Shown piece by piece: positions 34,101 to 44,155 of a DNA stretch of 64,000 nucleotides. Each line of letters begins with the position of its first letter. Positions within the stretch are counted from its first letter, which is position 1. The DNA lies in contig JAOWBW010000567.1 in the NCBI GenBank assembly GCA_026119855.1, forward strand, positions 558,001-622,000, given 5' to 3'. A program made the translations under genes and the position numbers. A model generated the notes under the pieces. It saw nothing but the letters and a program-made list of their open reading frames with translations. It ran no database searches and had not been told where the DNA came from. Origin of the DNA: Campanula takesimana. Lineage: Eukaryota; Streptophyta; Magnoliopsida; Asterales; Campanulaceae.

Positions 34101-35600
34101 TCGAGGTTTGAGATTAACGGATTGGGCGGGAGCAGTTTTTAGAGCATTTGGATTTATAGTGAGGCTTTGTATAGTAATTTAGAGATCATAAGTTGTACTC
34201 CCTCCGTCCCGGTGTAAGGTTCTTATTTTGACTTTGCACGCTTATTAAGGAATCAAGGCAAAGATGAGTCAAGAATAGTAGTGGGTGGAGGGTATAATTG
34301 TCCATTCATAAAGCAAGTGAGTGAAAAGTAGATGAGTGAGTGATGGGTTTTTAGTAATATATGAACTTTATGAGGATAAGAATGTCCAAAACACTATTCA
34401 TCCTTTGCTATTTAAGGAATAAAGCAACTAAGAACCTTAAACTGGGACATACCAAAAAGGAAAGTAAGAATCTTAAATTGGGACGGAGGGAGTAATATTT
34501 AGACATTTATGGAAATTAAAGTTCCTGAATTTTCGGGCTTTTACAACACAAGAACAAAAGGAGGAGGACAAGTGTTAACTTACCAAGTAGGTGAGTCAAT
34601 TAGGATGGTGGCTAGTTTGTTATGTACAGTTTTACAGATGTATTAGTGTGCATGTTAGCAATGCTAAGTTAGAACAGTGCAAGATAGCATTAGTATATAG
34701 CAATCAGCAATGTAATTTTCATCCTTATAATTCAATTCATTCATTTGGACCTGTTAATTCAATAAAAAAAACACAGAAATACCCACCATTCTTCTCTCAT
34801 TGGCAAACTTGATTTTGTATTATCATTGACAAGGTACCAATGTTGCACGAGTTAATTTAACATGGACAATGGTCAACTATGATTTATTCCAGCGACATTC
34901 AACATTAATCCACTGTCCTAACAGACGCATTCATGTGAATCATAACAATGCAATATTACTACTAAAGTAGATAGATTTTAACTACACATTTGCTTGAGAA
35001 TATTCATCCCTCACCCGCCCCACACCTCCTGCACTAGCTCATATAGAACGGCTTACTTCTAACTCACACTAAGTAGTCACCAATTATTGAACAAATGCTA
35101 ACTTGCTTCAGCTATAAACTACGTACTAGAACTACATTGAACAAGCATACACAACCAAACAAAACAGCAAGCTTTAATAGTTCGAAGACGCAGATAAAAT
35201 CATACCAGAAACTCGATCAAATAAGGGCAACAAATGAGAGCCAATAGAGAATCAGGGGGAAACAATGTACCTGATTTTTCTCAGTAGGGTTACGAAGGTG
35301 AGAAGATTCGTAACCAGGGAACTCGCGAAATAGGTTGTAGATTTCCCTAGGCTTGACGTCTTCGGGAAGTCCGGCAATGAATAGAGTTCGTACCTCTTCA
35401 TAAGAAGCAGCAGGTGGGGCATATGTTGGGGCTGCGTAGGAAGGGAACGGCTGGTATGGTTGAGGGAGGTGGTGAGTAACGGCGGGAGGAGGTGGTTGAG
35501 CCGTCCCCGGTGGAGGAGGTGGGTAGTATGCGTACTGAGGATGAGCAGGAGGAGGATGGTAGCCGGCCGGAGGAGGGTAGTATGCCGCCATGTCGTCCAT
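28157..35600 (-). CDS. two-RRM RNA-binding protein (RBPMS/scw1-like, plant type), 10 exons
   Basis: Exons read by eye, minus strand: 35600-35271, 32389-32327, 31781-31700, 31607-31536, 31291-31219, 31010-30959, 29959-29868, 29784-29715, 28625-28540, 28202-28157. All introns are GT-AG and phases agree, giving 966 nt and 321 residues with no stop. The N terminus (1-66) is rich in Pro and Tyr. RRM1 spans about 71-155 (RNP2 TLFIAGL 72-78, RNP1 PFGFAVF 111-117). RRM2 spans about 233-307 (TLFVANL 234-240, RNP1 PVAFVDF 271-277). The tail is basic. Such proteins bind RNA in nucleus or cytoplasm; Arabidopsis NSR-type splicing regulators are possible relatives. A MULE starts 69 bp upstream of the ATG. 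Confidence 0.93.
28300..28445. mobile_element. degraded Stowaway-like MITE in intron 9
   Basis: CTCCGTCTCAAAATAAATGTCGCA at one side and CAACATTTATTTGGGAC with AGGAGTA at the other, inverted and worn. It lies in the last intron of the RRM gene. Confidence 0.45.
28508..28530. repeat. GT/CA microsatellite next to a splice donor
   Basis: In the RRM transcript the CA run begins about 10 nt after the intron 9 donor (exon 9 ends at 28540). Confidence 0.85.
28720..29175. repeat. G-rich degenerate tandem repeat in RRM intron 8
   Basis: Three to four units, each with TTAAAAAATAATTTTAATATGAG plus an A run and then a block of GGGG and GGGTGGG words. The plus strand has many G runs (quadruplex-prone). 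In the gene's own RNA this stretch is C-rich. Confidence 0.8.
29475..29666. mobile_element. Stowaway MITE, worn left end, in RRM intron 8
   Basis: The right end GACGGAGGGAG-TA is clear (about 29655-29667). The body AGTAGGTGTTGAGTATGAAAAGTGGG matches Stowaway bodies elsewhere (61620). The left end has lost the terminal motif. Confidence 0.55.
32597..32835. mobile_element. degraded Stowaway-like MITE in RRM intron 1
   Basis: TCCCTCTGTCCCAAATCGAG on one side and TCGAAATGGACACTC on the other, without the last terminal bases. Confidence 0.45.
34198..34492. mobile_element. Stowaway MITE (AAGTTCTTAGTTTGAC family) in RRM intron 1
   Basis: CTCCCTCCGTCCCGG start and GGGACGGAGGGAG end, TA flanks. Body matches 22195-22423. 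It lies inside the 2.9-kb first intron. Confidence 0.9.
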
Positions 35601-35669
35601 CGGAAGTTACAACGGAGCCCTAGCTTTTTTATCTGGACTGCTAATTTTGCTTTGCCTCTTCTTGGGTTG

Positions 35670-37058
35670 GAGTTAAGTACGTTTTTCGTCCCTCAACTTA
35701 TCAATTTTTTACTTTTAGGTCACCAAACCATTTTTTTTACTTAAGAATCCTCAAACTACGTTTTTTTTCCCTTAAGCATCCTTCCGTCAGTCTACCGTCC
35801 CTCTTGCCGTTAACTAAGGTTGAAGTGGCATCATGACATCATCATTTTGCGTATGTGGCGCTGACTAAGACAATGAAATGCTGATTTGGATGTTTCAGTT
35901 AGATGAAGGGGTGAAAGTGTAAATCATACAAAAACAATTCATCTTCCCATCTTCACTATCTCCCTCCGTCAACCAACACCTCCCCCAGCAGTAACCCACC
36001 GGCCACCACCAAAATGACAGCCACCCAATCACCACTAACGCCACCAAAATCGCCCATCCAACATCACCATTAACACCAATCAATGACCAAAAAAATCTTA
36101 AATGACATTGTCAGAAACTTTGTTTGTTTCATAAAACCAAAAACAAAAAGAAATCAAACCCAGATCTGTAACAGATCGACTGTGGCGATGATCGCAGAAG
36201 ATGACCGGAGCCGGAGTAATGTTGCTGGGCGGACGGAGAAGCTTGAATCGACGGTGGCGATGATCTCTGGTTGGCACAAATCAAACACACAAAGATCTGG
36301 GCACAAATAGAAATGAAACAAAAAATCAAGAATTTGAAACTCTATCAATTGACGAACAGATCTGAAGGACCAACATTCATAAAACGAATTTGTAGATTCA
36401 TACACGTCTGGGGATGGGGAAGAGGAGGACAATGGTGAGTTTAGTGCTTGCTGGATGTTGACGAAGAACGAGCAGAAGGGGCGGTGTGCAGTGGCGGAGG
36501 AGACAATTGGAATGGGGGATGGTGTTGGTGTTTGACGAGAGGGGTGGGTGTTTGGCGGAGGCTAAATCAACGAGAGGAGAAGAGTAAGGGGTGTCGGCGA
36601 TGAAGGTGGTGTTCGAGATTTTGATTTGTGGCTGTGAGGAGAGAGGGGTGGGTGTGAGAAGGGAGATGAAGGGGTTGTGGGTGGTCGTGGGCTCACGGCA
36701 CCGGCGCCGGCCTCGGCGCCGGGGAAGAGGAGTAGACGACGGCGGAGGGAACCTGGGTTGCTGAGAGAGAAGTGTGTGTGTGTGTGTGTGTTCTGGAGGT
36801 GGGATCGGGGAGAAATTTCAAGGAGGGTGAGGGATTTTTTATTTAGACCCCTTAGTTTTATATTATGCAATTTTACCTCCTCAAATATCCACATCAGCAA
36901 ATAAACACCCCGTCAGCAACATTTAACGGCCTGTTAGACGGAAGGACCTTTTAATGATAAAAATGGTGAGTTTAAGGATTATTAAGTAAAAAAAATTTGT
37001 CTGGGGTTGAAAAAGTAAAAAAAATTAAAAGTTGAGGGACGAAAAAGGTACTTAACTC
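35670..37058. mobile_element. non-autonomous MULE (possible Pack-MULE), 1389 bp
   Basis: Flanks TCTTGGGTTG (35660-35669) and TCTTGGATTG (37059-37068) match at 9 of 10 bases. The long inverted ends start GAGTTAAGTAC and CGTCCCTCAACTT and extend beyond 100 bp with mismatches. The interior (about 35930-36830) is GC-richer and gene-like in composition, with CT/GT repeats at 36775-36790, but I recognise no protein. It may hold a captured 5' gene fragment. Confidence 0.88.
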
Positions 37059-37205
37059 TCTTGGATTGGGCCCTGATCTTTTTACCCAAAATCGCAATGC
37101 TAAGTCTCAACCAAAACGATTGTAAACTTTTTAACACTTCCACCATTTTCTTCACAATGTGCACTTAAAAAAAACTAAAAAAAAAAACAGAATACAAAAT
37201 ATAAT

Positions 37206-37450
37206 GAGTAAACTGCTTTTCTGCCCCTCGTACTGGTCTCAACATCAATTTGACACTTGTACTGCTGAAACACTAAATGTATGATGCGTACTATTGTTTT
37301 AGAAACAAAACTAACCAAGATTTCTAACGCCAGTTAATTTTTTAACGGATTAGTCCTATTAGGCGATTGTTGACCCGGTCAATGCTTATGTGGCAGCTGA
37401 CTGGACAAAACACTCGTCTATATCCGGCACACTCCAGGCACGTGATCTTC
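37206..37450 (+). repeat. left terminal inverted repeat of the Pack-MULE-like element
   Basis: Pairs with 38828-39075 with scattered mismatches and small indels. Confidence 0.88.
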
Positions 37451-38022
37451 TTCTTTAACCCTACCGAGCCAAACCCATTCCCCAAACTCGGCAACTCGAC
37501 AATTTCGCTCAACTCCTCCGAGTCTGACCCGGTAGCTGACAAGTCAATCGCTGAAATCAACGACGATAAAGGAGAAGACGACGAAGTATTGTTCGACAAG
37601 GATGACGTCGGAGAAGGAAGGTCAAATTTGTCCATGGCTGCCGCGGCAGCCTTTACGTCACGTGGGGACTGCGACACCGTACGAGGCAATGACCCAGTAA
37701 GTTTAGGGAAATTGAGAATTGCCGAGTTACCTTTAATGCTCAAAGCTGCCACGTCATGTGCCCGAGCTGCCATTTCCAGCGTAGGAAAAGTAACGAGCCA
37801 TATGTGTGATTTCTTGCGTGGCTCGCGAATTTCTAACACCCACTTACCCCAATTGCGCATACAAACGCCCCGGTAAATGGGGTGTTTGGTGCAGGTGTCT
37901 TTGTTCCATTTGACTTTCTTGGTGGTGTCTGGTGGCATTAAGGTAGGTGAGGTGTTGGTCGAGTTAGCGAGTGATGAATTGGAGCTGCTGCTCTGAATTT
38001 CATCTGGGTCTAAATTGATCAT
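37342..38022 (-). pseudogene. decayed DREB (A-4/TINY-like) AP2 gene copy inside the Pack-MULE-like element
   Basis: A 226-codon open frame. The AP2 domain is at about 50-106 (YRGVCMRNWGKWVLEIREP, then AARAHDVAALSIKG and NSAILNFPK), followed by the DREB A-4-type SPRDVKAAAAAM and a Ser-rich acidic region. Several usually invariant positions are changed: Cys54 where Arg contacts DNA, His73 for Arg, Val77 for Gly in WLGTF, Leu82 for Pro, Lys107 for Glu. From about residue 190 the frame runs into the left inverted repeat, so the natural C terminus is lost. The ATG at 38020-38022 lies in the target duplication of the solo LTR. Function is unlikely. Confidence 0.85.
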
Positions 38023-38686
38023 TGATGACGCCCTAAGAATCTGGGGTCACGGAGATAGAACTCCAGTTTGATTGTCTCCTGTTCCTGATCACAGCACAAA
38101 CAAGAACACTGTTAAGACCAAGGCCGGGTTTGAATCCGGCTTAGGCCCTCGGGTGTGAGAGTAAGTTCTCTGAGGAAAACCTAAGAAGATAGATCAACGA
38201 AGACCTAGTGTGTGTGATTAGGGTAGAGCACGTACCTGGCCCATGGGGGCAGAAAGGAGTATTTATATGGATAGAAGAGAGAGGTAGGTTCAAGGTACCA
38301 ACTACCCTGATACTTGCTAGACACGTGGCAGGTCCTCACTGAACTGTTCAGGAGAGTCGCTGAGAACGTGGCGTGTTGTCAGGGAATCATGGTTCTAACA
38401 CCAACCGTTATGGTATGTCGGGTACGAATAGTTGACGTCCGTTGTACGTTTGTGACAGCTGGGCACTGCGGGCTCCGGACATGAGGTTGAGTGATCAACA
38501 CGGGACCCTTAGGATAGCGGGAGGCAGAGCCATCTCGGTCATAGTCATCGGGGATCTCGGATCTCTCGAGCTCGTTCACCTGCGGGCTTATCCGGTTCGA
38601 TCTTCAGGATTGAGGTCCGGTTAGGACGGGCTCGGTTATGCCGGTTAGATCGGGTTCAATCCGGTCTACAGAGCTCGGTCTCATCA
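38023..38686 (-). mobile_element. solo LTR inserted at the start codon of the DREB copy
   Basis: Starts TGATGACG and ends CTCATCA, flanked by ATCAT on both sides (38018-38022, 38687-38691). A minus-strand TATA-like CATATAAATAC (about 38261-38271) suggests minus orientation. 664 bp, no internal region. The superfamily is not fixed. Confidence 0.85.
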
Positions 38687-38827
38687 ATCATGTTGGAGAT
38701 GATATTGCAGTAAAAATCTCGTGAATTGTGAATGTACTAGGTAGCCTAGGTCTGTTCAATTTGTTCAATTTGAAGACAAATGGAGGAAGAAACAAAGGAG
38801 GATACCTGCGATTGTTCTCGTCTAGAG

Positions 38828-39075
38828 GAAGATCACGTGCTTGGAGTGTGCCGGATATAGGTGAGTGTTTTGTCCAGTCAGCCGCCACATAAGCATTGAC
38901 CTGGTCAACAATCGCCTAATAGGACTGGTCCGTTAAAAATTTAACTGACGTTAGAAATATTAGTTAATTTTGTATCTAAAACAATAGTACGCATCATACA
39001 TTTAGTGTTTCAGTAGTACAAGTGTCAAATTGATGTTGGGGCCATAGTACGAGGGGCAGAAAAGCAGTTTACTCA
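38828..39075 (-). repeat. right terminal inverted repeat of the Pack-MULE-like element
   Basis: Complement of 37206-37450, better preserved at the outer end. Confidence 0.88.
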
Positions 39076-39133
39076 AGATATAATGATATCATACTATGAA
39101 AATTGACTTGAATTTTGTAGGGAAAAAAAGAAT

Positions 39134-39302
39134 AATACTTGGGGCACAAAAAAGTCACAAAATCTTGCTCACAAAAGCCTATGTGTCATGATTTTATTGG
39201 TGTTTTTAAGTAGAGTGTGGCGGGTTCATTATCGATGCAACCAATAAAATATTGCCACCTCATTTTGTGAGCAAGATTTTGTGAGCTTATTTTGTGCCCC
39301 TA
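39134..39302. mobile_element. MITE of the GGGGCACAAA family, copy 2
   Basis: Ends GGGGCACAAAA and TTTTGTGCCCC. Core GATTTTATTGGTGTTTTTAAG and GATGCAACCAATAAAATAT. Confidence 0.75.
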
Positions 39303-39489
39303 GCATTGCTCGGGAAAAAAATAGGCACCATTGGAATAGGGTAAAATGCACACTCGCTTAAATGTTTTTGTTGCCCCCTTTGTTAAACTTTTTATGATTG
39401 GGTTTTTATTTTATTTTGCATATCGACAATCGTCTCTTTTCTTCGAAATCCCCCCTCCTCAAGGCGTTAAGTCAAAGAATAATACTAGT

Positions 39490-39636
39490 GGCACAAAATC
39501 TTGGTCACAAAATCCTAGGTGTAATGATTTTATTGGTGTTTTTAAGTAGAGTGTGGCGGGTCCATTATCGATGCAGCCAATAAAATATCGTCACTTCATT
39601 TTGTGAGCAAGATTTGTTGAGCTTATTTTATGCCCC
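39490..39636. mobile_element. MITE of the GGGGCACAAA family, copy 3
   Basis: Same orientation and core as 39134-39302, with worn ends (TGGCACAAAATC and TTTTATGCCCC). The two copies lie about 190 bp apart. Confidence 0.7.
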
Positions 39637-39639
39637 TAA

Positions 39640-40172
39640 CATTGCCCTAAGTAAAATTCTATTAACGTGAGGTTTTGTATAAACTATATATATGCAGAAG
39701 AGAGAGAGAGAGAGAGAAAGAACTTCACTATATATTCAATTCAGCCCATTCTACCATGAGTAGTACAATTTCCTCAAGGCATAAATGATCCACAAAAATC
39801 TAGCTAAAACCTTATAGATAGAGAGGGAGTATATTTGCAAACAATAATGCAGAGTTTTTCCGATGCTTCAAGATTCAAATATGAGCAATCTAATGTGATA
39901 AAACATTCAATGTCGTGGTAAACTTATAAAAAAGTCGTACGGCAGTGATGTTGACGTGCGGTCTCCTAGGTAGATTTTTAAAAGAGGTTTCTAGAATTCT
40001 TCCTCTGAGGTCCTTGTTGTAGGGTTTAAGGGGGGTCTTGATTTTCTGGATGGGGATATTGTTATTGTTTTGTTTTCGTATCTATGATGTGTGTTCAGTT
40101 ATTACTTGTATATTTAAAATTTTAGATATTAATAATGACATTTTTTTATGAGTCTGCATTTACAAAGATATA
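39640..40172. other. intergenic, GA microsatellite
   Basis: A GA run at about 39700-39718. No gene. Confidence 0.4.
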
Positions 40173-40430
40173 CTCTCTCTGTCCTTAAATGAGTGTCCAT
40201 TTTCAAGAAATCTTTGTCCCTAAATGAGTGTCTTTTTTTAACATAACTTTCTCCCTAAACATTTTTTTTCGAAATTTTTTTCACTGGTTTCTTTATACGT
40301 GCAAAACTAAAGGTTTGGAAAGGAGATTACAAGATTATATATGAATCGTTGTTACCAAATTGTTTAAAAAATTGAGATTTTCAGTGTCCCTTAAAATGAA
40401 ATTTGGACACTCATTTAGGGACAGAGGTAG
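40173..40430. mobile_element. Stowaway MITE, AAATGAGTGTC family, copy 2
   Basis: TA-flanked, starts CTCTCTCTGTCC and ends TTTAGGGACAGAGGTAG. Matches 5446-5695. Confidence 0.78.
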
Positions 40431-41319
40431 TATAACTTTTGGAATACAATTGAAGAGAAAAAAAATTAATTTTTTGTAATCTCGACTACTTTTAATGATA
40501 ATTTTAGAATTTAATTTTAAAAACTTAAAATAACTACCGGTTTTTAAACGTTCTTACCTTCTTAATGACAAAAATTTAGTGGTGAAAAAAATTGGCTCAC
40601 CAATACAAAATGTGAGTATTTGCGAAATCTTACTAATTGTATTGCACCATTTTCGCTCACAAAATAAGCTTTAAAGGGTTGTGAATATCAACCCTTTTAA
40701 TATAAAACTTAAAGGGAAAACTCATAGTGAAACATTTTAAACCGTTTGATGAGTTTTTATTAGTGGGGCTCACAAATATTTATTACAATCCAACGGATTA
40801 CAGTGTTTCACTATGAGTTTTCCCTTTGAGTTTTCACTATACATATCATTATCCTTAATATATAGTGATTTAAGATAGAATAATGCAACCAACGAGTCGT
40901 AGCCCACGACATATTAGGCCGTGTTTGAACTCCATCTTTTTTCTTAAAAAAATATAAATTCAAAAACAATGTTACTTGAAAACTATTAACTTTTTTTTAT
41001 CTAATAAAAACGTGTTTCATTTAAAAGATTAGGAAAAACATGTTTTTTACATGCGATGTGGCTTTTTATAAATAAATGACACATGTTTTTATTTGGTGGC
41101 GACATTTTTGTAAATAACTGACACTTTTGTAAATAACTGAAACTTATTGAACACGCTGAGACAATTAACGCACCACTGATATTTTTTAATATTATTATTG
41201 ACAATCTTTAACACACGCACCAACACTCTTAACACTATAGCTGACACTTAATAAAAGCTTTCAGTTTATAAATGTCAATTTGAAGGGCAAACACTCTTTA
41301 ACACTACCACTAACACTTA
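40431..41319. other. intergenic with a possible hairpin element
   Basis: GGGAAAACTCATAGTGAAAC (about 40711) and its near complement at about 40802 form an inverted repeat of roughly 110 bp. Otherwise AT-rich with no gene. Confidence 0.4.
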
Positions 41320-41530
41320 CTCCCTCCGTCCCAGAGTAAGTGTCCACAATTCCTTTTTAGTGTATCCCATAGTAAGTGTCCATTTCTTAAAATGACAGAA
41401 TCTTTACTATTCTTCCACTCATTCTCTATTCTACTTTACTTTTATACTGACAACACCAACCAACTTACTATTCCCTACCCCACCTTTTCTCATTTACCTA
41501 ACTTTTCATACTCACAACATTTACATTACT
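41320..41530. mobile_element. Stowaway-like MITE, right end missing
   Basis: A clear CTCCCTCCGTCCCAGAG end after TA and a body typical of Stowaways (CTCATTCTCTATTC, ACTCACAACA). No opposite terminus. Confidence 0.55.
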
Positions 41531-41659
41531 TTTACAATGTCTTGCTGGAGACCAATTATGATTTGTAAGCCTCTGATTGGATCCGACTTACTGCTAACGT
41601 AATATCAACCTATTGGGTCTCACACAAAGAATGGATCTTGAACATAACAAGCTTAGAAG

Positions 41660-41830
41660 CTGAGCCATGCGGCCGCATAGGGCACCCGCATAGAAGGTCT
41701 TATGCGACCACCTATGGCCTCTGTATGCCAATCAAAGAGGATCCCTTTTTCAAAAGCCTATGTGTCCGCCTTAGGTGCATGCATGAGGGCGGCCTATACG
41801 GAGTGCGGACCCTATGCATCCGTATAGGGT
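41660..41830. repeat. GC-rich cluster with repeated GCGGCC/CCGCATA words
   Basis: GCGGCCGCATAGG, ACCCGCATAG, TGCGACCACCTATGG, GCGGCCTATACGG and TGCGGACCCTATGC occur about 16-17 bp apart in two groups. It looks like part of an unidentified repeat or LTR next to the CRM-like element. Confidence 0.5.
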
Positions 41831-41912
41831 CAAGAAAATTTATGATTCATTCTTGTGTAGATACCATTAGAGGGTGGTCATTCGCAAAAGCAACACATGT
41901 AGTCTAAGAATT

Positions 41913-42356
41913 TGACGAAGCACGGAAGCAATACTATTCGTGAATAGCGCACTAATCACAAGAGTTCACAAGCGATGAACCCTCAAACACAATAACCCTG
42001 GAATCCACCAGAGAATAAGAGAAAACTCTTAACAATTGCAAAGCAATCAAAATTTTATTGAATAAAGTCTAATTTTCGGAATACACTTTTAGGCCTATGT
42101 TATAGTGCCCATAAAACTTGAAAAGGACTCCTAAACATTCTAGGAATAACCCTAACCTATATGGTAACATATTAGGACTCAAAAATAGCAAAATCACTCA
42201 TAATCCTACTCTAAAACCCTCTTTAAATGACCTATTAAAAATAATGACGAAAAAACTAAATAAAATAGAAACTAATGTAAACTAAATCCTAAAATACTAA
42301 TTAAAATACAAATATAATTAATATGTTTGACGTTGTCAAACATTCGTGCTACATTA
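41913..42356 (-). repeat. 3' LTR of the CRM-like element
   Basis: Ends in TTA where the partner has TCA on the plus strand. Otherwise very similar to 44156-44598. Confidence 0.9.
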
Positions 42357-42489
42357 TACACCTCCTCTTCAAAAGAACTCGTCCCTGAGTTCATCTCCGA
42401 GGTTTGAAAATTTCCGCCCCACTTAAAAAGATACTTTGAATAAGTCAACATCTTCGGGATCGATCGTAGATAATCATTCACGTTCAGGT

Positions 42490-42670
42490 GTGCGGCCGAG
42501 TTATGGACTTCATTCGGGCGAACCTTAGCGATGCTCGGGCTAACACTCTTCATGCCTCGGCCGTGCGTAGTCGGGAAAATTAAAGCCTCGAATTCGGCCG
42601 AACTAAGAAGTAGGTTCTGGCGAATTTTTGTTTTGTACGGCCTGTGCCTTCTAACGCTCGGCCGTGCTGA
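42490..42670 (-). repeat. array of GC-rich motifs, 21-22 bp spacing
   Basis: Plus-strand CGGCCGNGC or CGGGCGAAC-type words start at 42493, 42515, 42536, 42558, then 42595, 42617 (CTGGCGAAT), 42638 and 42659. Steps are 22, 21, 22, 37, 22, 21 and 21 bp. It lies internally, just upstream of the 3' LTR. Confidence 0.85.
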
Positions 42671-43107
42671 GGGTCTGGACTGCTGCCTTTTGCTATCACA
42701 TCCTCAGCGAACAAATTTTCCAAGCACCAATCCTCAAACACCTCCTTCATTACTTCAACAACAAAATTCTCTTGTACCTCAAAAATAATATTTGTCTCCT
42801 CCGAAGCCTGAATAACATTAATTGGCTCTAATTTTGTTTCTTTTGGAGCAATATCTCCACCTTCAGAAAAGAAATTATTACTAACCTCTACTTCTTTGAA
42901 ACCTTCAACCATTACTTGTAGATCCCGATTTGCGGATTTGACTGCAACTAAATCTTCTCCGTTTGAAACTGAATCTTTCCATTTAATCGGCTCGACGCGG
43001 TGGAGACTTTCCCCGTGAGGACCTGCTCGATTTTCTGCCCTTCGAGGGCGTCGAACCGGTTCAATCATCCTGTCTCTCTTACCACCACGGGTCTGATTAG
43101 CATTAGC
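42580..43107 (-). CDS. non-autonomous CRM-like gag start fused to an unrelated acidic region
   Basis: The frame includes EPVRRPRRAENR, as in the CRM gag, then departs completely into an acidic stretch (VMVEGFKEVEVSNNFFSEGG, FVVEVMKEVFEDWCLENLF) and stops near 42580. I do not recognise the second part. The natural start is the ATG at 44107, beyond the hAT insertion, and the gag N terminus (MGDQRATKADIDSI) runs from there to 44008. Confidence 0.65.
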   Translation of the reverse strand, partial: ANANQTRGGKRDRMIEPVRRPRRAENRAGPHGESLHRVEPIKWKDSVSNGEDLVAVKSANRDLQVMVEGFKEVEVSNNFFSEGGDIAPKETKLEPINVIQASEETNIIFEVQENFVVEVMKEVFEDWCLENLFAEDVIAKGSSPDPQHGRALEGTGRTKQKFARTYFLVRPNSRL

Positions 43108-43115
43108 GTTTTGAC

Positions 43116-43999
43116 TAGGGATGGCAATTTACCCGGACCTGATCCGTACCCGAAGTGTTCCGGTCCGATGCGGGTCGGGTTTGGTAGGAAATATCTAAAC
43201 CCGTCGGGTCCGGGTTCGGTATTTCATTAAAACCCGCAAGACCCGGCCCGGCCCGACCCGAATGGTGTCATACGCTGGAAATTTTACTGTATTTGATAAC
43301 TGCTAAAGTGTCCTTAACCATTTGCTATATAGTCCCTGAATCTTTTGCCATTTAGTCCTTCACTTTTTATTATTTAGCCCTTATATTATTTATTACTTGC
43401 ATTTTCTACCAATGATATATAAACAGATTTTAGGGTTTTCTCCCCCTCATTTGAAACCCGCCTCCTCTTCTCTTCTCTCTCTCACTTTCTCTCACAGACA
43501 CACACACACACATCTCAAACATTATCCAAAGTCATTGTTTGTCCAACACCCTCCGCGATCTTCTTCTTCTTCTCCGTCGGTCTTCTTCTTCTCTGTCACT
43601 CTTCTTCTTCGTCGGTCTTCTTCTCCGGTGGTCTTCTTCTCCGGTGGTCATCTTCTCCAACAACTATTATTAAATTTTTGTTTATGATATGGAATTCCTC
43701 TTCTTCTACAGCCTCTAAGCCCCAATTTTTGAATAATGTTTGCTTAAATCACGTGATTTCTATTTAAAACATTTGTTTCCTTTTCTTTTATTTTTTCTCT
43801 TATAAATTAATATTCTGATGAACTGAGATTCAACGATTTGAGTTTTTTTTTTTTAGCGATATGTGTTTTGAGCCGGGTCGGGCCGGGCCGGTCACGGGTT
43901 TACTGTGTTCCAGGCCGGGTTCGGTAGATGATAGTGTTCTTGCAGGGCGGGTTCGGGTTTAGGCAAACCCGGCCCGTACCCGACCCGTTGACATCCCTA
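43116..43999. mobile_element. non-autonomous hAT element inside gag of the CRM-like element
   Basis: Ends TAGGGATGGCAA and TTGACATCCCTA, flanked by the perfect 8-bp duplication GTTTTGAC (43108-43115, 44000-44007). Subterminal regions are full of CCCGACCCG and GGGTCGGG words that pair end to end. The centre has CTT/TCT repeats. No transposase. Confidence 0.93.
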
Positions 44000-44007
44000 G
44001 TTTTGAC

Positions 44008-44107
44008 CTTGTTTAGCAGCCACCAACGTTGCAATCTGCGTTGTCAAAGCAGCAATAGCTGTGGTTATGCTATCGATATCTGCCTTTGTCGCTCTTTGAT
44101 CCCCCAT
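44008..44107 (-). pseudogene. N-terminal gag piece of the CRM-like element
   Basis: The ATG at 44105-44107 opens MGDQRATKADIDSITTAIAA, closely similar to the gag start of the large CRM element. The hAT insertion interrupts the frame. Confidence 0.8.
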
Positions 44108-44141
44108 AATGACTCAGTGACGAAAAGACAGGATAAGGCAT

Positions 44142-44153
44142 GCTCTGATGCCA
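44142..44153 (-). promoter_or_regulatory. primer binding site of the CRM-like element
   Basis: Minus-strand TGGCATCAGAGC just inside the 5' LTR, matching a Met-tRNA primer site. Confidence 0.85.
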
Positions 44154-44155
44154 AC

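Larger units (their letters stand above)
37206..39075. mobile_element. Pack-MULE-like element carrying a DREB gene copy
   Basis: Terminal inverted repeats of about 245 bp (37206-37450 and 38828-39075) start GAGTAAACTGCTTTTCTGCC. Flanking 10-mers AAAATATAAT (37196-37205) and AAGATATAAT (39076-39085) match at 9 of 10. The inside holds an AP2/DREB reading frame and, nested in it, a solo LTR. Long inverted ends, a 9-10 bp duplication and captured host coding DNA are the definition of a Pack-MULE. There is no transposase. Confidence 0.85.

Noticed and set aside
36562..36900. 112-codon minus-strand frame inside the MULE at 35670-37058
   Set aside because: Low-complexity Pro/Ser/Leu content partly from a CT repeat, with no domain; not called as a gene, although the region may be a captured fragment.
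37367..37876. 169-codon plus-strand frame over the DREB copy
   Set aside because: It is the antisense shadow of the AP2 frame.
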